A DNA stretch of 64,000 nucleotides. Origin: Thamnaconus septentrionalis. Lineage: Eukaryota; Chordata; Actinopteri; Tetraodontiformes; Monacanthidae. Each line of letters begins with the position of its first letter. Position 1 is the stretch's first letter. The notes below the pieces were generated by a model. It made no database searches. It worked only from the letters and a program-made list of their open reading frames with translations, and was not told where the DNA came from. Position numbers and translations under genes: made by a program. The DNA lies in assembly GCA_009823395.1 (NCBI GenBank), contig CM020515.1:11788489-11852488 (forward strand), written 5' to 3'. Positions 37,631 to 49,633 of this stretch are shown here, piece after piece.

Positions 37631-38887
37631 TACAGTAACTCGTACAACTGCAGTTTCCCAGTATTGGGATGAATATCTTGTCTTACAGAGTCGGAGCTTC
37701 GATCGTAGGAGCACACAGTGTTTTTTTTTGTTTTTTTAAACTGCAGCCAAAACATTTTCCCTCACGTCCTTTTTTTTCAACCTGCGATGGAAGACATGGA
37801 GACGCTGAACTTACGAGCACATACACATTCTCGATTGTCTGCTCACGAGGGTCGAGGCCGAGTCCCCCCTCACAAAGTATGAAGGTAAAAATCAAAGCGA
37901 TTATACACAATTCAGAGCGTCTTCGTTCAATTTCATCACACTGCATGCTTCCTTTTAAGTGCGTTAAAGGACGAGTCTGCACTTTTTTTTTATTTTGTCA
38001 CCACAGAGAGTCCACTTCGGGTAGAAGTCAAACAGTGATTGAGGTCGCGGGCCGTTCAGATTGTGTGTACCTGAGGTCTGCGTTGGCCCTGCAGAAGCAC
38101 AACCCAGCAGAATAATCATCCAACAAACCCTCAGTGCAAAATATGGCCCCTCGGAATCTGAACTAAAAAACGGTTGCGAGTCCAGTGTTCCAGCTGGGAC
38201 CCGCTGGTCGTTACATCCCCCGACACGTTGCTGTTGTACATGATTCTCCATTTGACACACTGAGCCAAAAGATTTTGCATCATCAGGGTGGGGGGAAAAA
38301 AGGAAAGCACCAATGATCTACATGGATGCTGTAAGTACAAGGAAAGAATTTAAACATGATGTGACACGAACCTCTGAAGCAATAAAGATGGAGAGATTCA
38401 GTTCAAAGCATGCAAGGGAAAGCGTCTCGCGCAAAAATAGTCCTTCATTTACTGTTTGTCCCTTTATACTTTCAACCAAATGTTTCTTCCATTTCAGCAC
38501 AATTTTAACCCAGTGATTCAGCACGTCGGCGGGAGGCGATGATGATACGGAGAAGGAAGAAGAACAAACAACAACACTTGCCTCATTCTGGCTCGTCTAA
38601 ACAAAGAAACTGACGTAGGGTTCTCGGATCACAGAGAAAATCTGCGACTGGCTGAGACTTTGACGATCACCCAGCGTGAAGCGAAGGCACTGACAACAGC
38701 TGGCCTCTTTCAAATGCAAGAATACATCATCAGCTTTTCATGTGTGAGTCTTACAAAAAAAAACAAAAGCTTGTAATTCATGTTCAACGTATTGATCGTT
38801 TGTGACAGATAACATATAATGGCAACAGCAAATATGTGCAATATTATTGTCGAGATAAAAGAAAGAGACAACAAAAGCTGGATTAAC

Positions 38888-38890
<3 letters not shown>

Positions 38891-38979
<89 letters not shown>
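38891..38979. repeat. (TG)n microsatellite, about 44 units
   Basis: Longest pure dinucleotide run of the window. On the bri3 sense strand it is (CA)n just after the stop codon. Confidence 0.95.
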
Positions 38980-38980
<1 letters not shown>

Positions 38981-39033
38981 CATGCATGGGAGCTAGAAGC
39001 AGGTAGGTAATAAAAAGGTGCGGTTGTGGCCGT

Positions 39034-39166
39034 CTAGCCGAAGGTGGCGCCGCAGTTCGGACACCTCCTCTGACGCAGGGCGAAGCAGAACAGGAGGCCC
39101 AGGGGGAAGAAGAAGATGGCGCAGAGGATCCCCAGGCAGGTGAAGTCGTCCTCCAGGACTCCCACC
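39034..39166 (-). CDS. bri3: bri3 coding exon 3 with stop codon
   Basis: Encodes [20 protein letters not shown], then [23 protein letters not shown] and TAG. Contains the membrane segment and the C-terminal CPNC pair. Acceptor TTTGTCAG|G. Confidence 0.95.
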
Positions 39167-41289
39167 CTGACAAACACACACACAAAAAATATTTCAGAAA
39201 AATTACGTTATAAAATAAATGGTTTTAAGCTGCGCCACAGTAAGCGTTGATTGACCAGCAGCGGTTAAAGTCCTGTACGTCAAGAATGAACCATCTGCTT
39301 TGAGTTCCAAAAGTTGAAAAGTTCCAATTTAGGGATGTTAGCTGTTACTGTCGGTTAAGAATTTCATCGATAAAATAGATTTAATTGATTCAATTAAATT
39401 AGTCACAATTATTGTTTTTTTAACACTTGGTGTTTTTTGCTAAATAGCGTGGTGTTCACCTGTATATCTAGAACAGGTTACTTTTAAACAACTTTTTCGA
39501 AAGTAGGTTCTAATTAATCAGCTTATCAATTAATCGTTAATCGATCGTTAAGGTCAATCAACTAACGATTAACGAATGAATCGATAATATGCATCCCTAA
39601 TCTGGAGGAAGATTTTTTTTCAACAAATATCAACATTGACTTTGGACTTTGTCCAAAGGTTCAAATTTTGGCCGTTCTGTGTATTTGAGTTTGACACTCC
39701 TGTCTTGGATCATACGGCACGGCAAAGCACTTCCTGGGAAGTTCTCTGATACTGCCAAAAACCACAGTGTGAGACGTGAAGCTGTTTGGCTCATCACGGC
39801 CGTTCTCGACGCATCAATGGGCCTCATTGTCCCCGACGCCGAGCAGCTCAAGTCGAAGCAGCTTTAATCTCGAGTCACGGTGAACAACACGCCGCCAACC
39901 TCACCCTCATGACTGGGAGCAGCGTGGCCGCTAAATCTGCCCCAGGGCCCCCGAAGCAGCGGCGAGATAATAAAACGCTTCCAGGCATGCGGGAAATAAA
40001 AAGCTGTTTTGACGGCGAGCCAAACGGCTGTGCAAAGTTCCTGTTGAACAGCAATAATAAGCTGTTGGTTTGCCATTGAACGTACACATCAGAGACTGTT
40101 TAGAAAAGACGGAAACAACAGTGTCGATATAGAGAACTATCACTATAGCATGAACTTAACTTCTTTTTTTTTTTTTTTGCTGATGTTCCTTTTAAGTGGT
40201 TGACTTGACCTCAAATAAAAAGGCCCAATATTGTGCAAAAGTGAAATTTTCAGACAGGGAAGTGTCTCTGTGAGAATCTCCCCAGAAAGTCCATCCTTGA
40301 CTTATTTTGTTTACTGTGAATTTTTGTTTTTAGAAATTTTTCTTTATTTTTTTATTACATACACTGCCAGTCAAAAGTTTGGACACACCTGTTCCTTCTT
40401 TATTTTTACTACTTTCTACACTGTAGGTACATACTGAAGACATCTAATATATATGACGAAGATATGTGGATTAATGTGGCAAAAGAAAAAAAACTAAATA
40501 TGTTATTATATATATTTTATATGAAGGGTGGCTATTCTAGATCATCTAAAATATAAAACATGTTTGAGTTATTTCACACTTTTCTGTTTAGTACATGTTC
40601 CATATGTGTTGATTCATAGTTTTGATGCCTTGAGTGACAATCTACAATGTAAATAGTCAGGAAAATGGAAGAAAAAACAATAAATCACAAGTATGTGTCC
40701 AACTTTTGACTGCTAGTGTACACCACTGGCTATACAGAAAAATAATAATAAAAACAGTTGAGCTGATGGACTTGATCCGATTTCCTCCAGTGAGTCGGGG
40801 CCCCGCCGCAACCTTTGACCTTGGCGGGGCCCCCAGCGGCCCCGGTCACATGTTTCGGCCTGAAACCATCTGACTGACAGGATGTTGACTCATGCACAGT
40901 GAAACAACATGAAAGCCAGCTCATAAAACTCAAAGTCACAACCACATGACAACGGAGAAAACTGCAGAGTCAAACAAACGCGTACACGCGCACTTGAGAG
41001 AAGCAGACAATTACACAACGCGCCGACTGAAAGGCAAATTCGCTGTTGGCCTCCGTGATCAAAGGCCGAATGCAGTAGCGGTAAAAGCGGAACGTCGCCG
41101 TGCACGTCTAGAGAGAGTGAGAGAGAGACTCGACACTGTAACTTGTGCAGATGTTCACGTCAGTGACCAAACCGACAGTGTTTCTCAGTGCGATCAGGCT
41201 GTTAACTTTTATCACAGTTGTTTCATGAATGTAGGCCAGAAAAACATCAGGTGATTTGAATTAACCTCGACTTGTCAGCAGTCTGATAA

Positions 41290-41331
<42 letters not shown>

Positions 41332-42399
41332 TCACCGGCAGGCTGGGCAGCCCCCCACCACCACCACAGAGGGCTGGATGATGGCGTAGGTCTGGCCACC
41401 GTAGGGCTGCTGGGCCACAGCCGGGTTCATCTGGGCTGGGTGGTAACCTGCGGTGGAGACAAGCGGGTGGCACGTCAGTTATGCTTCACACACACAGAGG
41501 AAAGAGGATCTGCTTTCTTCTCTCTCCTTTTCATTTTGAAAGACGTCTGTGTGTGACCGGGGAAATAAAATATGTTCTGGCTATATTTTTGGTTATTATT
41601 GGTGGTGCTTGGTATGATTTATGGTATGGGGGCGGGGGGTGATTTTATCTTACAAAGGTCCAGATTGTGGAAAAAATCATTTAAATAATGTTTTCTGACA
41701 AATTACTTTACATATTAATCTCCTCATAAACAAGAAAAAGTCTGTCCTTAACTTCTTTTGTTTTCTTGACCTTTCGGAAAGTGGGACAGGTCCAGGGGTC
41801 AAAACTAAGGAGTTTACCAGGATGCTGTAAACAGAGGGCTAAATGCTAATTTTTCGTTTATTTATGTCAATCAAATCTGCTGAAACTGAAGTTGTGATTT
41901 AACAAAAAAAAATTATCAGAAAGTGGCCATTAAATTGGGCCTTTTCCCTTGAACGACACTTCCTAATTCCAACAGTCAGAAGTATTCAAAATAAGTGACT
42001 GCGCATGCGCCACTTCCAGACGGCGCACTAAATAACAGCACGTCTTCTCTTTTCCTGCTTTGAAACAAAACAAAACAAGAAATGTCGTTTTCGGCGCCAA
42101 ATACTGTGTTCTAATAAAAGTCGAAGACCCTTCTTCACGGTCAGGTAGCCGGAAGTGGGACTTTCCCCTCCTTTCTGTCTTCTTCGCGCGCGCGTGTGTG
42201 TGTGTGTGTGTGTGTGTCGCTACTTGCCTGGGCCGTCGTGGAAGCCGTAGGGCGGCGGGGCGGCCGCAGGTATGGCCCCGTAGCCCTGCTGCGGCTGCGG
42301 GCCGTAGTCCTGTGCCGCCGTCGCCGCCGCCGCCGCCGCCGCCGCGGGGACGGCATGGTAGGCTGGGGGTCTGTCCTGGAGCAGCGGCTTGTTGTCCAT
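39034..42399 (-). CDS. bri3: Brain protein I3, complete, 3 coding exons
   Basis: Small membrane protein of late endosomes/lysosomes whose molecular role is poorly defined. Joined exons encode 138 aa (human 125). The N terminus [14 protein letters not shown] matches the family (MDHKPLLQERPPAY), followed by an Ala/Gln/Pro/Gly/Tyr-rich cytosolic region, then [20 protein letters not shown], a hydrophobic segment [20 protein letters not shown], and a C-terminal [11 protein letters not shown] with a CxxC pair. The two CxxC-like pairs (CPAC, CPNC) flank the membrane segment. Exons: 42228-42399, 41336-41447, 39034-39166; all junctions are in frame. Intron 1 uses a GC donor (CAG|GCAAGT). It converges with baiap2l1 and is head-to-head with tecpr1, with about 2.4 kb between the bri3 start codon and the probable first tecpr1 exon. 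This is the vertebrate BAIAP2L1-BRI3-TECPR1 order. Confidence 0.95.
39329..39600. mobile_element. MITE with TTAGGGATG ends, copy 1
   Basis: Begins TTAGGGATGTTAGC and ends ATGCATCCCTAA. The interior is rich in AATTAATCGATTAATCG-type self-complementary words. In bri3 intron 2. A shorter relative lies at 48790-48889, ending GTTAGCATCCCTAA. Confidence 0.65.
40359..40722. mobile_element. Tc1/mariner-like MITE, 'CAGTCAAAAGTTTGGACAC' family, copy 1
   Basis: Ends ACTGCCAGTCAAAAGTTTGG and, at the right, CCAACTTTTGACTGCTAGTG, which are inverted. Interior shares the GTTTGAGTTATTTCACACTTT / CATATGTGTTGATTCATAG blocks with related copies at 48200-48540 and 60289-60475. In bri3 intron 2. Confidence 0.65.
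41292..41329. repeat. (TG)n microsatellite next to bri3 donor
   Basis: Reads (CA)n on the bri3 strand and begins 7 bp inside intron 2, right after the 5' splice site. Confidence 0.93.
41336..41447 (-). CDS. bri3: bri3 coding exon 2
   Basis: Encodes [20 protein letters not shown] then [18 protein letters not shown]. Acceptor CACCGCAG|GT, donor TGCCG|GTGAGG, phase 1 to phase 2. A CA repeat begins 7 bp into the following intron. Confidence 0.94.
42186..42218. repeat. (CG)n(TG)n microsatellite next to bri3 GC donor
   Basis: Reads (CA)n then GCGCGCG on the bri3 strand, about 10 bp inside intron 1. Confidence 0.93.
42228..42399 (-). CDS. bri3: bri3 coding exon 1
   Basis: Encodes [20 protein letters not shown], a poly-Ala stretch and [20 protein letters not shown]. 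The Ala run is coded by a near-pure GCG/GCC repeat (plus-strand 42317-42346). Donor is GC, not GT: CCCAG|GCAAGTAG; ends in phase 1. Confidence 0.93.
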
Positions 42400-42950
42400 G
42401 TCAGCCGAGCCTCACGGCGTCCTCACAAGTTGTCGACCGGAAGAAGAAGATGAAGAAAAATCTCCGTCCCCAACTAGTCCGAGCTTGAACACCACTAACA
42501 AGAAGAAGAACAAATAGTCCGCAAAAGAAAAAAAAAAGGAAAAACTAGTGCGGCAACTTGTCCCCCGGTGGAACGGAAAGACGCAGCCGCAACAAAAACA
42601 AAGACAACGAAGGAACGACGCTGCGCCAAAACGAAACTTCGTCCCTCTCCATGCGCCAACTTTGTCCCCCAACCAGCACCACCGTCGGCGCAACAACCCC
42701 CGAGTGCTGAGAGTGCAGTCAGTCCGTCTGCCAGGGCTCAGTTCGCCTCCATCAGCCGGCGGGCAGTCAGTCTTACAGATGCGGAGCAGCCGCAGTCATG
42801 CTAGCGCCTCGGAACTCAGCCGCAAGTCCGAAAGGGCTTTTATCTTTGCCCCGTTCTTTCTTTCTGTCTGGATTGTCACAAGAGAAGAATCATGTGATGT
42901 GTCGCTGTGGCGCTTCTGCGCGTGCGCGGGCGTTCTTAAAGGGGCAGTAC
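42400..42950 (-). promoter_or_regulatory. bri3: Putative bri3 promoter and 5' UTR
   Basis: CpG-containing sequence upstream of the bri3 start codon. TCATGTGA at 42890-42897 is an M-box/E-box of the kind MITF/TFEB factors use, and GCGCGTGCGCG near 42915 resembles an NRF1 site. No TATA box seen. Placement only by position and composition. Confidence 0.35.
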
Positions 42951-44249
42951 ACCAAAACAGAGAGGCGGCGGGGAAGGTGCTGCTGCTGCTGCTGCTGCTG
43001 CTGCTGTGCGTATGTGCGCGCGCTGCGGAGGCCAGCATCACATGTGAGCGATGTACACACAGGCCTCCGTGTGTGTGCAATGCGGTCATCCCCATGCCCG
43101 TGGTTGTCCTTGTGGGTCATTAGTTCACACTGGAAGGAGCAACTTTTTTTTTGACGCATTGACTTACATAAGCCTTGTCCTATTTAATGTGTGACTCTGG
43201 TTAACGTTACATAAGACAGGGTTTCCATTCAATAGACTAGACGGGAGTAGATTTTTGAAAAATGCCATCAAATATTAATCTCATTTAAAAGCCCTAAACG
43301 TTTTGTGCTGTTCACTCTGCCAGTATCAAACTATAATAATAATCTCCAGCTATAGTCTGTGAACACGCCAGGAAAAACAAAAAGCTGTCCATTCTGCACT
43401 CTGTATTTGCCCCATTCTCGGAAATCAGTCCTTTGTGAACAGCAGAACACCCACTGTCATTTTGACATTCAGGACAAATACAACGCTGCATTGTTTTTAT
43501 ATCAACCTTCTTCAATTTAGTACAATGATACCAGAGTCTGACAATAGGGGGTAGTAGTATAATAATGTCAGGATAAACAACATTATAGTTCATGTGCGGG
43601 TTTACATATTTTGGACATGTTGAGATTTTTGCTTTCTCTCACCCTTAATCATGTGAAGCTATGATTGAACAGTCATCTGGGTGCGTTTCAGTTAGAATGG
43701 GGATGGAGTAAGGTTGAGGTTTGGGTTAGGATTAGGTTCTGGTCTGGCTGGAGCAGGCAGGGTTGGGGTCAAGCTGAGGTTTGGGTTTGGGTTAGAGTTT
43801 GGGATGAGATTAGGGTTAGGGTTTGTGTAGGGTTGGGGTATCGGGTGCATGTTTTTTGGACTGTTGGGAGGAAGGCAGATAGAACCCATGTAGACACAGG
43901 GAGACCATGCAAACTCCACACAGAAAGGCCTTCTGCCTGGAATCGAACCTGCGACTTTGCCTCTATCTACTTTTAAAAAAAAGAATAATAATAATTTAAT
44001 CCTCCCTCAATGGAAACACAGCGGTGCTGCGGGACTCCCTCACCAATGTGGTAGTCTACACATTTATTTTATAATCACATGTTTATGTATTTCAAACGTC
44101 TATGTACGAGCCAACTGAAAACAAATGAAACGGACTTATTGGTCAGGAAAGTCCAGTGGTGATGATCCACCACCAGTGGTGCCTTAATGTCAGGCATGCG
44201 TTGCAACTTCTGCGGACACATTTGAATACATTAAATATAGTGTGTCCCG
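42951..44249. other. Intergenic region between bri3 and tecpr1
   Basis: Contains a (CTG)9 run at about 42978-43005, telomere-like degenerate GGGTTAG words at 43690-43830 next to a reverse SINE fragment (43835-43955), and otherwise unique AT-rich DNA. No convincing exon. Confidence 0.5.
43835..43955 (-). mobile_element. tRNA-derived SINE, reverse partial copy
   Basis: The minus strand gives GTCGCAGGTTCGATTCCAGG (good B box), then GTGTGGAGTTTGCATGGTCT, the same body as the SINE at 24776-24965. The A-box end is present only in decayed form. Confidence 0.65.
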
Positions 44250-44844
44250 AACCAGACGTTCAATAATTCAGCGGACACTGAATAAATTATTGATATCTGC
44301 ACGTCAACCCGCCGCGGCCGTCAGTAATAGAAGAACGCATCTGAGACGCTGCACCAATGGGAGGAGGAAGGTCCCCTCACTCCCGACCAACGAGCGCTTC
44401 TCTCTCCTCCATTTCCGGTTGTGGGCTACGGAGTTCGGGACCGTGCATTCCTCCGGTCCACTAATTCAACATCGTAACCCGGAATGAACTCAACTTTTCC
44501 GCCTAAATAGCGTCGGTTCTGACCGGGGCTGCTGCGTCAGAGTGCGTTTAATCGTGTTTGGTGGATCTATTTTACTGTATTTTATTTACGCCGAGCTGTT
44601 TACATCTCGCCGGGATGTAAACAGCTTACTGCAGACTTTGCGCCATCCATATGCTATCTGCATGATCGCGATGCGTTCGCCACACCTGCTGTCATTTTAA
44701 ACCAATGATTGTTGTCTTTCCGTCCATCAGCTGTGTGCTAGCATGGCTCTCGCCGTCACAGCAGCTTGTCGGCTGCAACACTTGACGCCCTGACCCTGTC
44801 GTCGATATTCCCTTGACGACAGCGGATCGGATACCGACGATCAG
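44250..44844 (+). promoter_or_regulatory. tecpr1: Putative tecpr1 promoter and 5' noncoding exon
   Basis: CG-rich stretch ending in a strong donor, GATCAG|GTGAGC at 44844/44845, with no open coding frame, and the first coding exon begins with 5' UTR at 45545. This is a likely noncoding first exon and promoter. The transcription start is not determined. Confidence 0.45.
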
Positions 44845-44979
44845 GTGAGCCGCCGCTTGATCCCTGCAACGTTCCTCCGTGTGTAGCTCCAGCAAATAGC
44901 AACATGACTGGCGAAATCCATTCCAGTTTGTATTTTATTATTTACTTTATTTTTTCCCCTCCAAGGAATCGTTTTTTTT

Positions 44980-45080
44980 TTTTTTTTTTTTGCGGGTTTA
45001 AAATAAATGTAATTTAAAAAATAATTTATTATTAATTTTTTTTTTACTAATAATAGCAATGATAATTATTAGAATAATAC
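44980..45080. other. Poly(T) and AT-rich stretch in tecpr1 5' intron
   Basis: A T run of about 20 followed by TAATTTATTATTAAT-type sequence. Low complexity, no feature. Confidence 0.6.
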
Positions 45081-45556
45081 AATTATGATACAATAATGCT
45101 GTTGTTTAACGTGAACAGAAAAATAAGCCCCGCAGCTCGGCTACTGTCAATATCGTAGCGGATTAGTATCAGTGGATAGAAGCAAACGGTCAAGCAGTAC
45201 AGTCCGAAGAAAACGACGACTTCCGCGGGGATTTTCAAATTAAAACGAACTTTTAGTGGACGGCGTGCACAGTATTGCAAGGTAAAACAGTGGTAAATGA
45301 CAGGCAACAAATAAGAGGACCTAAACATATTTTAAAAAACAAAATAAATTGTATTGTAATTTGTAAATATAAACCAACCAACTCAAGTTGCCTGTCCACC
45401 TCTTTCTGTCTGTGAAGGTTGTAATTCATCCATGTCATCTTAAAGTAGAAGGGTTAAATTAGGGCAACTGGACTTGTTCTTTTGGCTGATAGCTCACGAC
45501 AGAACACAGAGTGATACTGTGCACCATTGTGTTGTTTTGCCCAGGGCTCCGCCGTC

Positions 45557-45781
45557 ATGCCCATCACACTGCTGTGGGCCGTGGACGTGTACGGCAGGGT
45601 GTACAGCCTCTCCACGGCCGGCCAGCAGTGGGAGCGCTGCGATGACATGCTGCTGGAGCTCAAGCGCATCTCGGCCGGCAAAGGCCGCTGCTGGGGCATC
45701 GGCTGCGACCACCACGTTTACCTCAACATGATGCCCAGCGAGGCCTCCATCCGCTACAAGGAGGAGACCTACGAAAACCAG
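45557..45781 (+). CDS. tecpr1: tecpr1 coding exon 1
   Basis: Residues 1-75; the exon itself starts at 45545 (acceptor TTTTGCCCAG|GG) with 12 nt of 5' UTR. Encodes MPITLLWAVDVYGRVYSLST and ends in KEETYENQ. Donor AACCAG|GTGGGA. Confidence 0.94.
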
Positions 45782-48700
45782 GTGGGACTGTCCTCCCAGT
45801 GCGTTTCAGGGAAGATTTTAGGGTGTAAAAATGTTTTCAAAAATTTCAAAAGTTCTTCTTCAGTTCTTTCACTCTTGTTCGTGCTCTGCTATCATGGAAT
45901 AGTCTGTACTATCATACAACGGTCCTCCCAGTGAATTTCAGAAAAATCTGAGTCATAAAATTTAGTATTTGTCATTTTTTGAAAAGTTCAGATTTTACGT
46001 TCTCTCCTTCCTTTTCATACGCTGCCATCATGGAACTGTCTGTGCTATCGTAGAACAGTTCTCCCAGTGAGTTCCAGAAAAATCTTAAATGTAAAAAATG
46101 TAAAAAATCAAACACTGGCCATGCGTGCGTGTTCTGAAACAGCCAGAGAATATTCCCCATCCACGCTGACGCGCTGTTCCCCCTCTGCGTGTGCTCGCCT
46201 TACAGAGGTGGAACCCGGTGGACAGCTTCACCGACACCCTGCTGCCCACCGACCGCTGGCCGTGGAGCGACGTCACCGGCGCGAACCCCCAGCCGCTGCA
46301 CGGCTTCCAGCTGCCGTCCCGCAGCTGGGAGTGGGAGGGCGACTGGTACGTGGATCAGAGCTGCGGAGAACCGAGCCAGGCCGGGGTGAGAGAATCCATC
46401 CGTGTTGTTGCCTTTCCTCCTTTGTTGTTGACGTCCTTTTGATCCGGCACAGTCTCAGTGTGTGCTGTGTGTGCCGATGCTCTTCAGGGGTGGGAGTACG
46501 CGGTGGACTTCCCGGCCAACTTCTCCCCGGACAAGAAGTGGAACTCCTGCGTTCGCCGCAGGCGCTGGATCCGCTACCGGAGATATGTGGCGCAAGGCTC
46601 CTGGGCAAAGGTCAGCGCGCTTCTGCTTTTCATTTCATTTTTTTTTAGTTGTGGTGGGGGCGTTCTGAAGTTTCTGAGGGGATCAATTACTGATATGAAG
46701 CTGCTTTGCTGGGTTTGAGTATGAAAAAGTTAAGATCTGAAAGTGGGTATGGATTAAGCTGTTTAGTCTTTGTCTCTCCCTGCAGATCCCGCTGGAAAGC
46801 CCCAGCAAGCAGCTGTTGCCGTTGTGCGACATCAGCTGCGGGGGCTGGGAGATGAGCGACCAGTCCGGACGGTATCCCTACCTGTGGGGCGTTTCTCAGC
46901 AAGGACAGGTCAGTCGGCTTCCTGTGTGTTCTAGAAATCTAGTCGAATTTAGCTCTATAATCTGTGTACAAATACAATAAAGCACTTGCTGCCACAGTAG
47001 AGAAAACAGGGCTCAGTATCACGTTAGGATGTGAAAATGATCACGAAATATCGTGATAGTTTCACGTTTGTACATGAAAATTATCACCAAATATCGTGAT
47101 AGTTTCATTTTCATTTTCACGTTATAACGTGAAGCTTTCACAAAATAACTTGAAAATCATCACGAAATAACGTGAAAACTATCGCGTAAATACGTGATAG
47201 TTTCATTTTATAACATAATACTGAACCCTGTTTTGTTTGTTTTTGTTTGTATATTTTTGCGGGTGGCAGCAATAACCTTCCATACATTCCTGAGAAATGG
47301 ACAAAAATGAAACGATTGCTCTTTCACTGATTACGACGCCTTGGGTGCGCTTCACGCTTTGACCACCAGAGGGCAGCATGGCCTCACACAATTTTCTCCT
47401 CCAAGCTGGACGCACAAATATGCCACCTTTACAGAACGAGCTGATCTCACTTTTTAGTTGGCGCTCCACGACTGACAGTTCCAGCGTGTCCTCTACCCCG
47501 CAGGTGTGGTACAGGGAGGGCATCCACCCCCGGGTGCCCGAGGGCTCCACCTGGGAGGAGGTGGAGGTGCCCAAGGAAGTGGCCCAGCTATCGGCCGGCC
47601 CTGGTGACCTGCTGTGGGCCGTGCTGTGGGATGGGAACCTTCTGGTCCGCAAAGGCCTCAGCCTGGACAGCCCCAGTGGTCAGCCAGAAACATTTACCTG
47701 CAACGTTTATCACTCTCGCTGCTGTAGGAAGAGACCAAACCTAATGGGAAATAATGTTGCAGGCACGTTGTGGGTCGAGGTGGAGTCGCCGGGAAAAGAG
47801 TCAGAAGCTCTTCATGTAGCCGTCGGCGTGGGCGTGGTCTGGGTGGTCACGAAAGACTACAAGGTGCTTAGAAAAATACTATGGAAACAAACCCCTCTGC
47901 TGTTAATCCCCCCGACCTGAACGCTCACGTCCGGCTGTGTGTCCAGGTTTGGTTCAGACGTGGCGTGAACTCGTACAACCCCTGCGGCTCAGGATGGATA
48001 AGCATCGGAGGAGAGATGCTGATGGTGGACGTCGGCCTCAATGATCAGGTACTTCTGATACTGTTTCTTTTCAACTGGGAGGGTTGGGATTTTCTGTAAA
48101 TTTATTAATAGCTTAAGCAAAATTGGATGAAACTTATTGATTTAAAATCGATGTCTTCTTTGCTGACGATTCAAAAATTATTTTTTTATATTGCATTTAT
48201 AGACTACCAGTCTAAAGTTTGGACACACATTATGAATTGAATGTCTTTTCTTTCATTCTCTTGACTACTAACATTGCAGTTTCTCACTGAAGGCATCAAA
48301 ACTACGTACGAACACATGGAATTATGTAGGAAACAATAAAAATGTAAAATAACTCAAACACGTTTTATATTTAAATTCTTCAAAAAAAGCATATTTAGAG
48401 TTATTTAACGTGTTTTTCTTTTCTGCATAATTACATATATCTTGCTCAAATATTTGATGTCTTCAGTATCTATCTGCAGTGTTGAAAGTTGTAAAAAAAA
48501 ATTAAAAAAAATTGCACAAGAAGGTGTGTCCAAACTACAAACACTTCCTGAGAACCTAAATTTCACAATGGAAAAATGTGTCAGGAACACATTATTTAAC
48601 CCTTACATAATGTTGAGGGTCCAATGTGACCCATTTTTACATTAGAGAACAATAAAAACACCCTAAACATTTATCCTCTAACTTTAAGTTGACTTCTAAT

Positions 48701-49602
48701 GGGTCACATTTTATTTTTTTATTTATTTTAAAGTTGTTTAAAGTAACTTGTTCTAGGTATACACGTATACACCACACCATCTAACAAAAACCCAGTGTAT
48801 TTTTTTTTTTATTAATTACGACTAATTTAATTTAATCGATTAAATTCTTAATTGACAACTAATCGATTAATTGTTAGCATCCCTAATTTGAATTTAAACA
48901 TTCCAGCTTTTTCCCCTCCTGTCCTTCCTGCTGTGAGACAGTCAAACTGCGACGCCCTCACAGCTTTGGGTCTGGTTTCAAGTCGCGCCAGTTCAGGGCT
49001 GGGCAGCCAGAGTCTTCGCACTCGATCTCACTGCTGAGGACTTTGCTAGCGCTGCAAAGCCGCCTCGCTCCCCCGCCCCTCCCCCACCGAACCTCCAGCC
49101 TGCAGCCCTGCCCCACTGCTGCCCCTGCTGTAACACGAGCACGGCCCCGATGTTCCAGCCAATGTCCCGGCAGAGGCACCTCAGGCCAGCCTTATATATC
49201 CCCGTGCCAGCCGGAACATATGGGAGACTCCCTAATTAGAAGCTGGCCAAGCCGTCGTCATCATATCCCATATTTCATATTTCAGGGCTTCAATTATGGA
49301 TGGGGTGGGGTGGGGCGGCTGGTGTGAGGTGGAAGGCACAAGTGTGACAGTATATGGCCTTATAAAGTAGCAGCTGCCTGTCGCTGCTGCTGCTGCTGCT
49401 GGTCCCTTGTAATAGTCAGAACAAAGAGAAATACATTGAAACGTTGAGTGGATTTCTTCATTTATTGCTGCTGGTTTGTTAATTTTCCAGCTTTGCACGT
49501 ATGACTAGAACGTTTCCAGGGTCCTGCGAATTATCTCTCCCAAGTTAGACTGGAAATTGTTTTTGAAGCTTTTGCTTCCAAACCCAAAATATCTTTGTAA
49601 AT

Positions 49603-49633
<31 letters not shown>

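Larger units (their letters stand above)
37600..39033 (-). other. bri3: Putative bri3 3' UTR
   Basis: Between the bri3 stop codon and the nearest good minus-strand poly(A) hexamers there is no coding sequence on either strand. It contains the long (TG)n run at 38891-38979 starting about 55 bp past the stop. The transcript might also end earlier. Confidence 0.4.
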
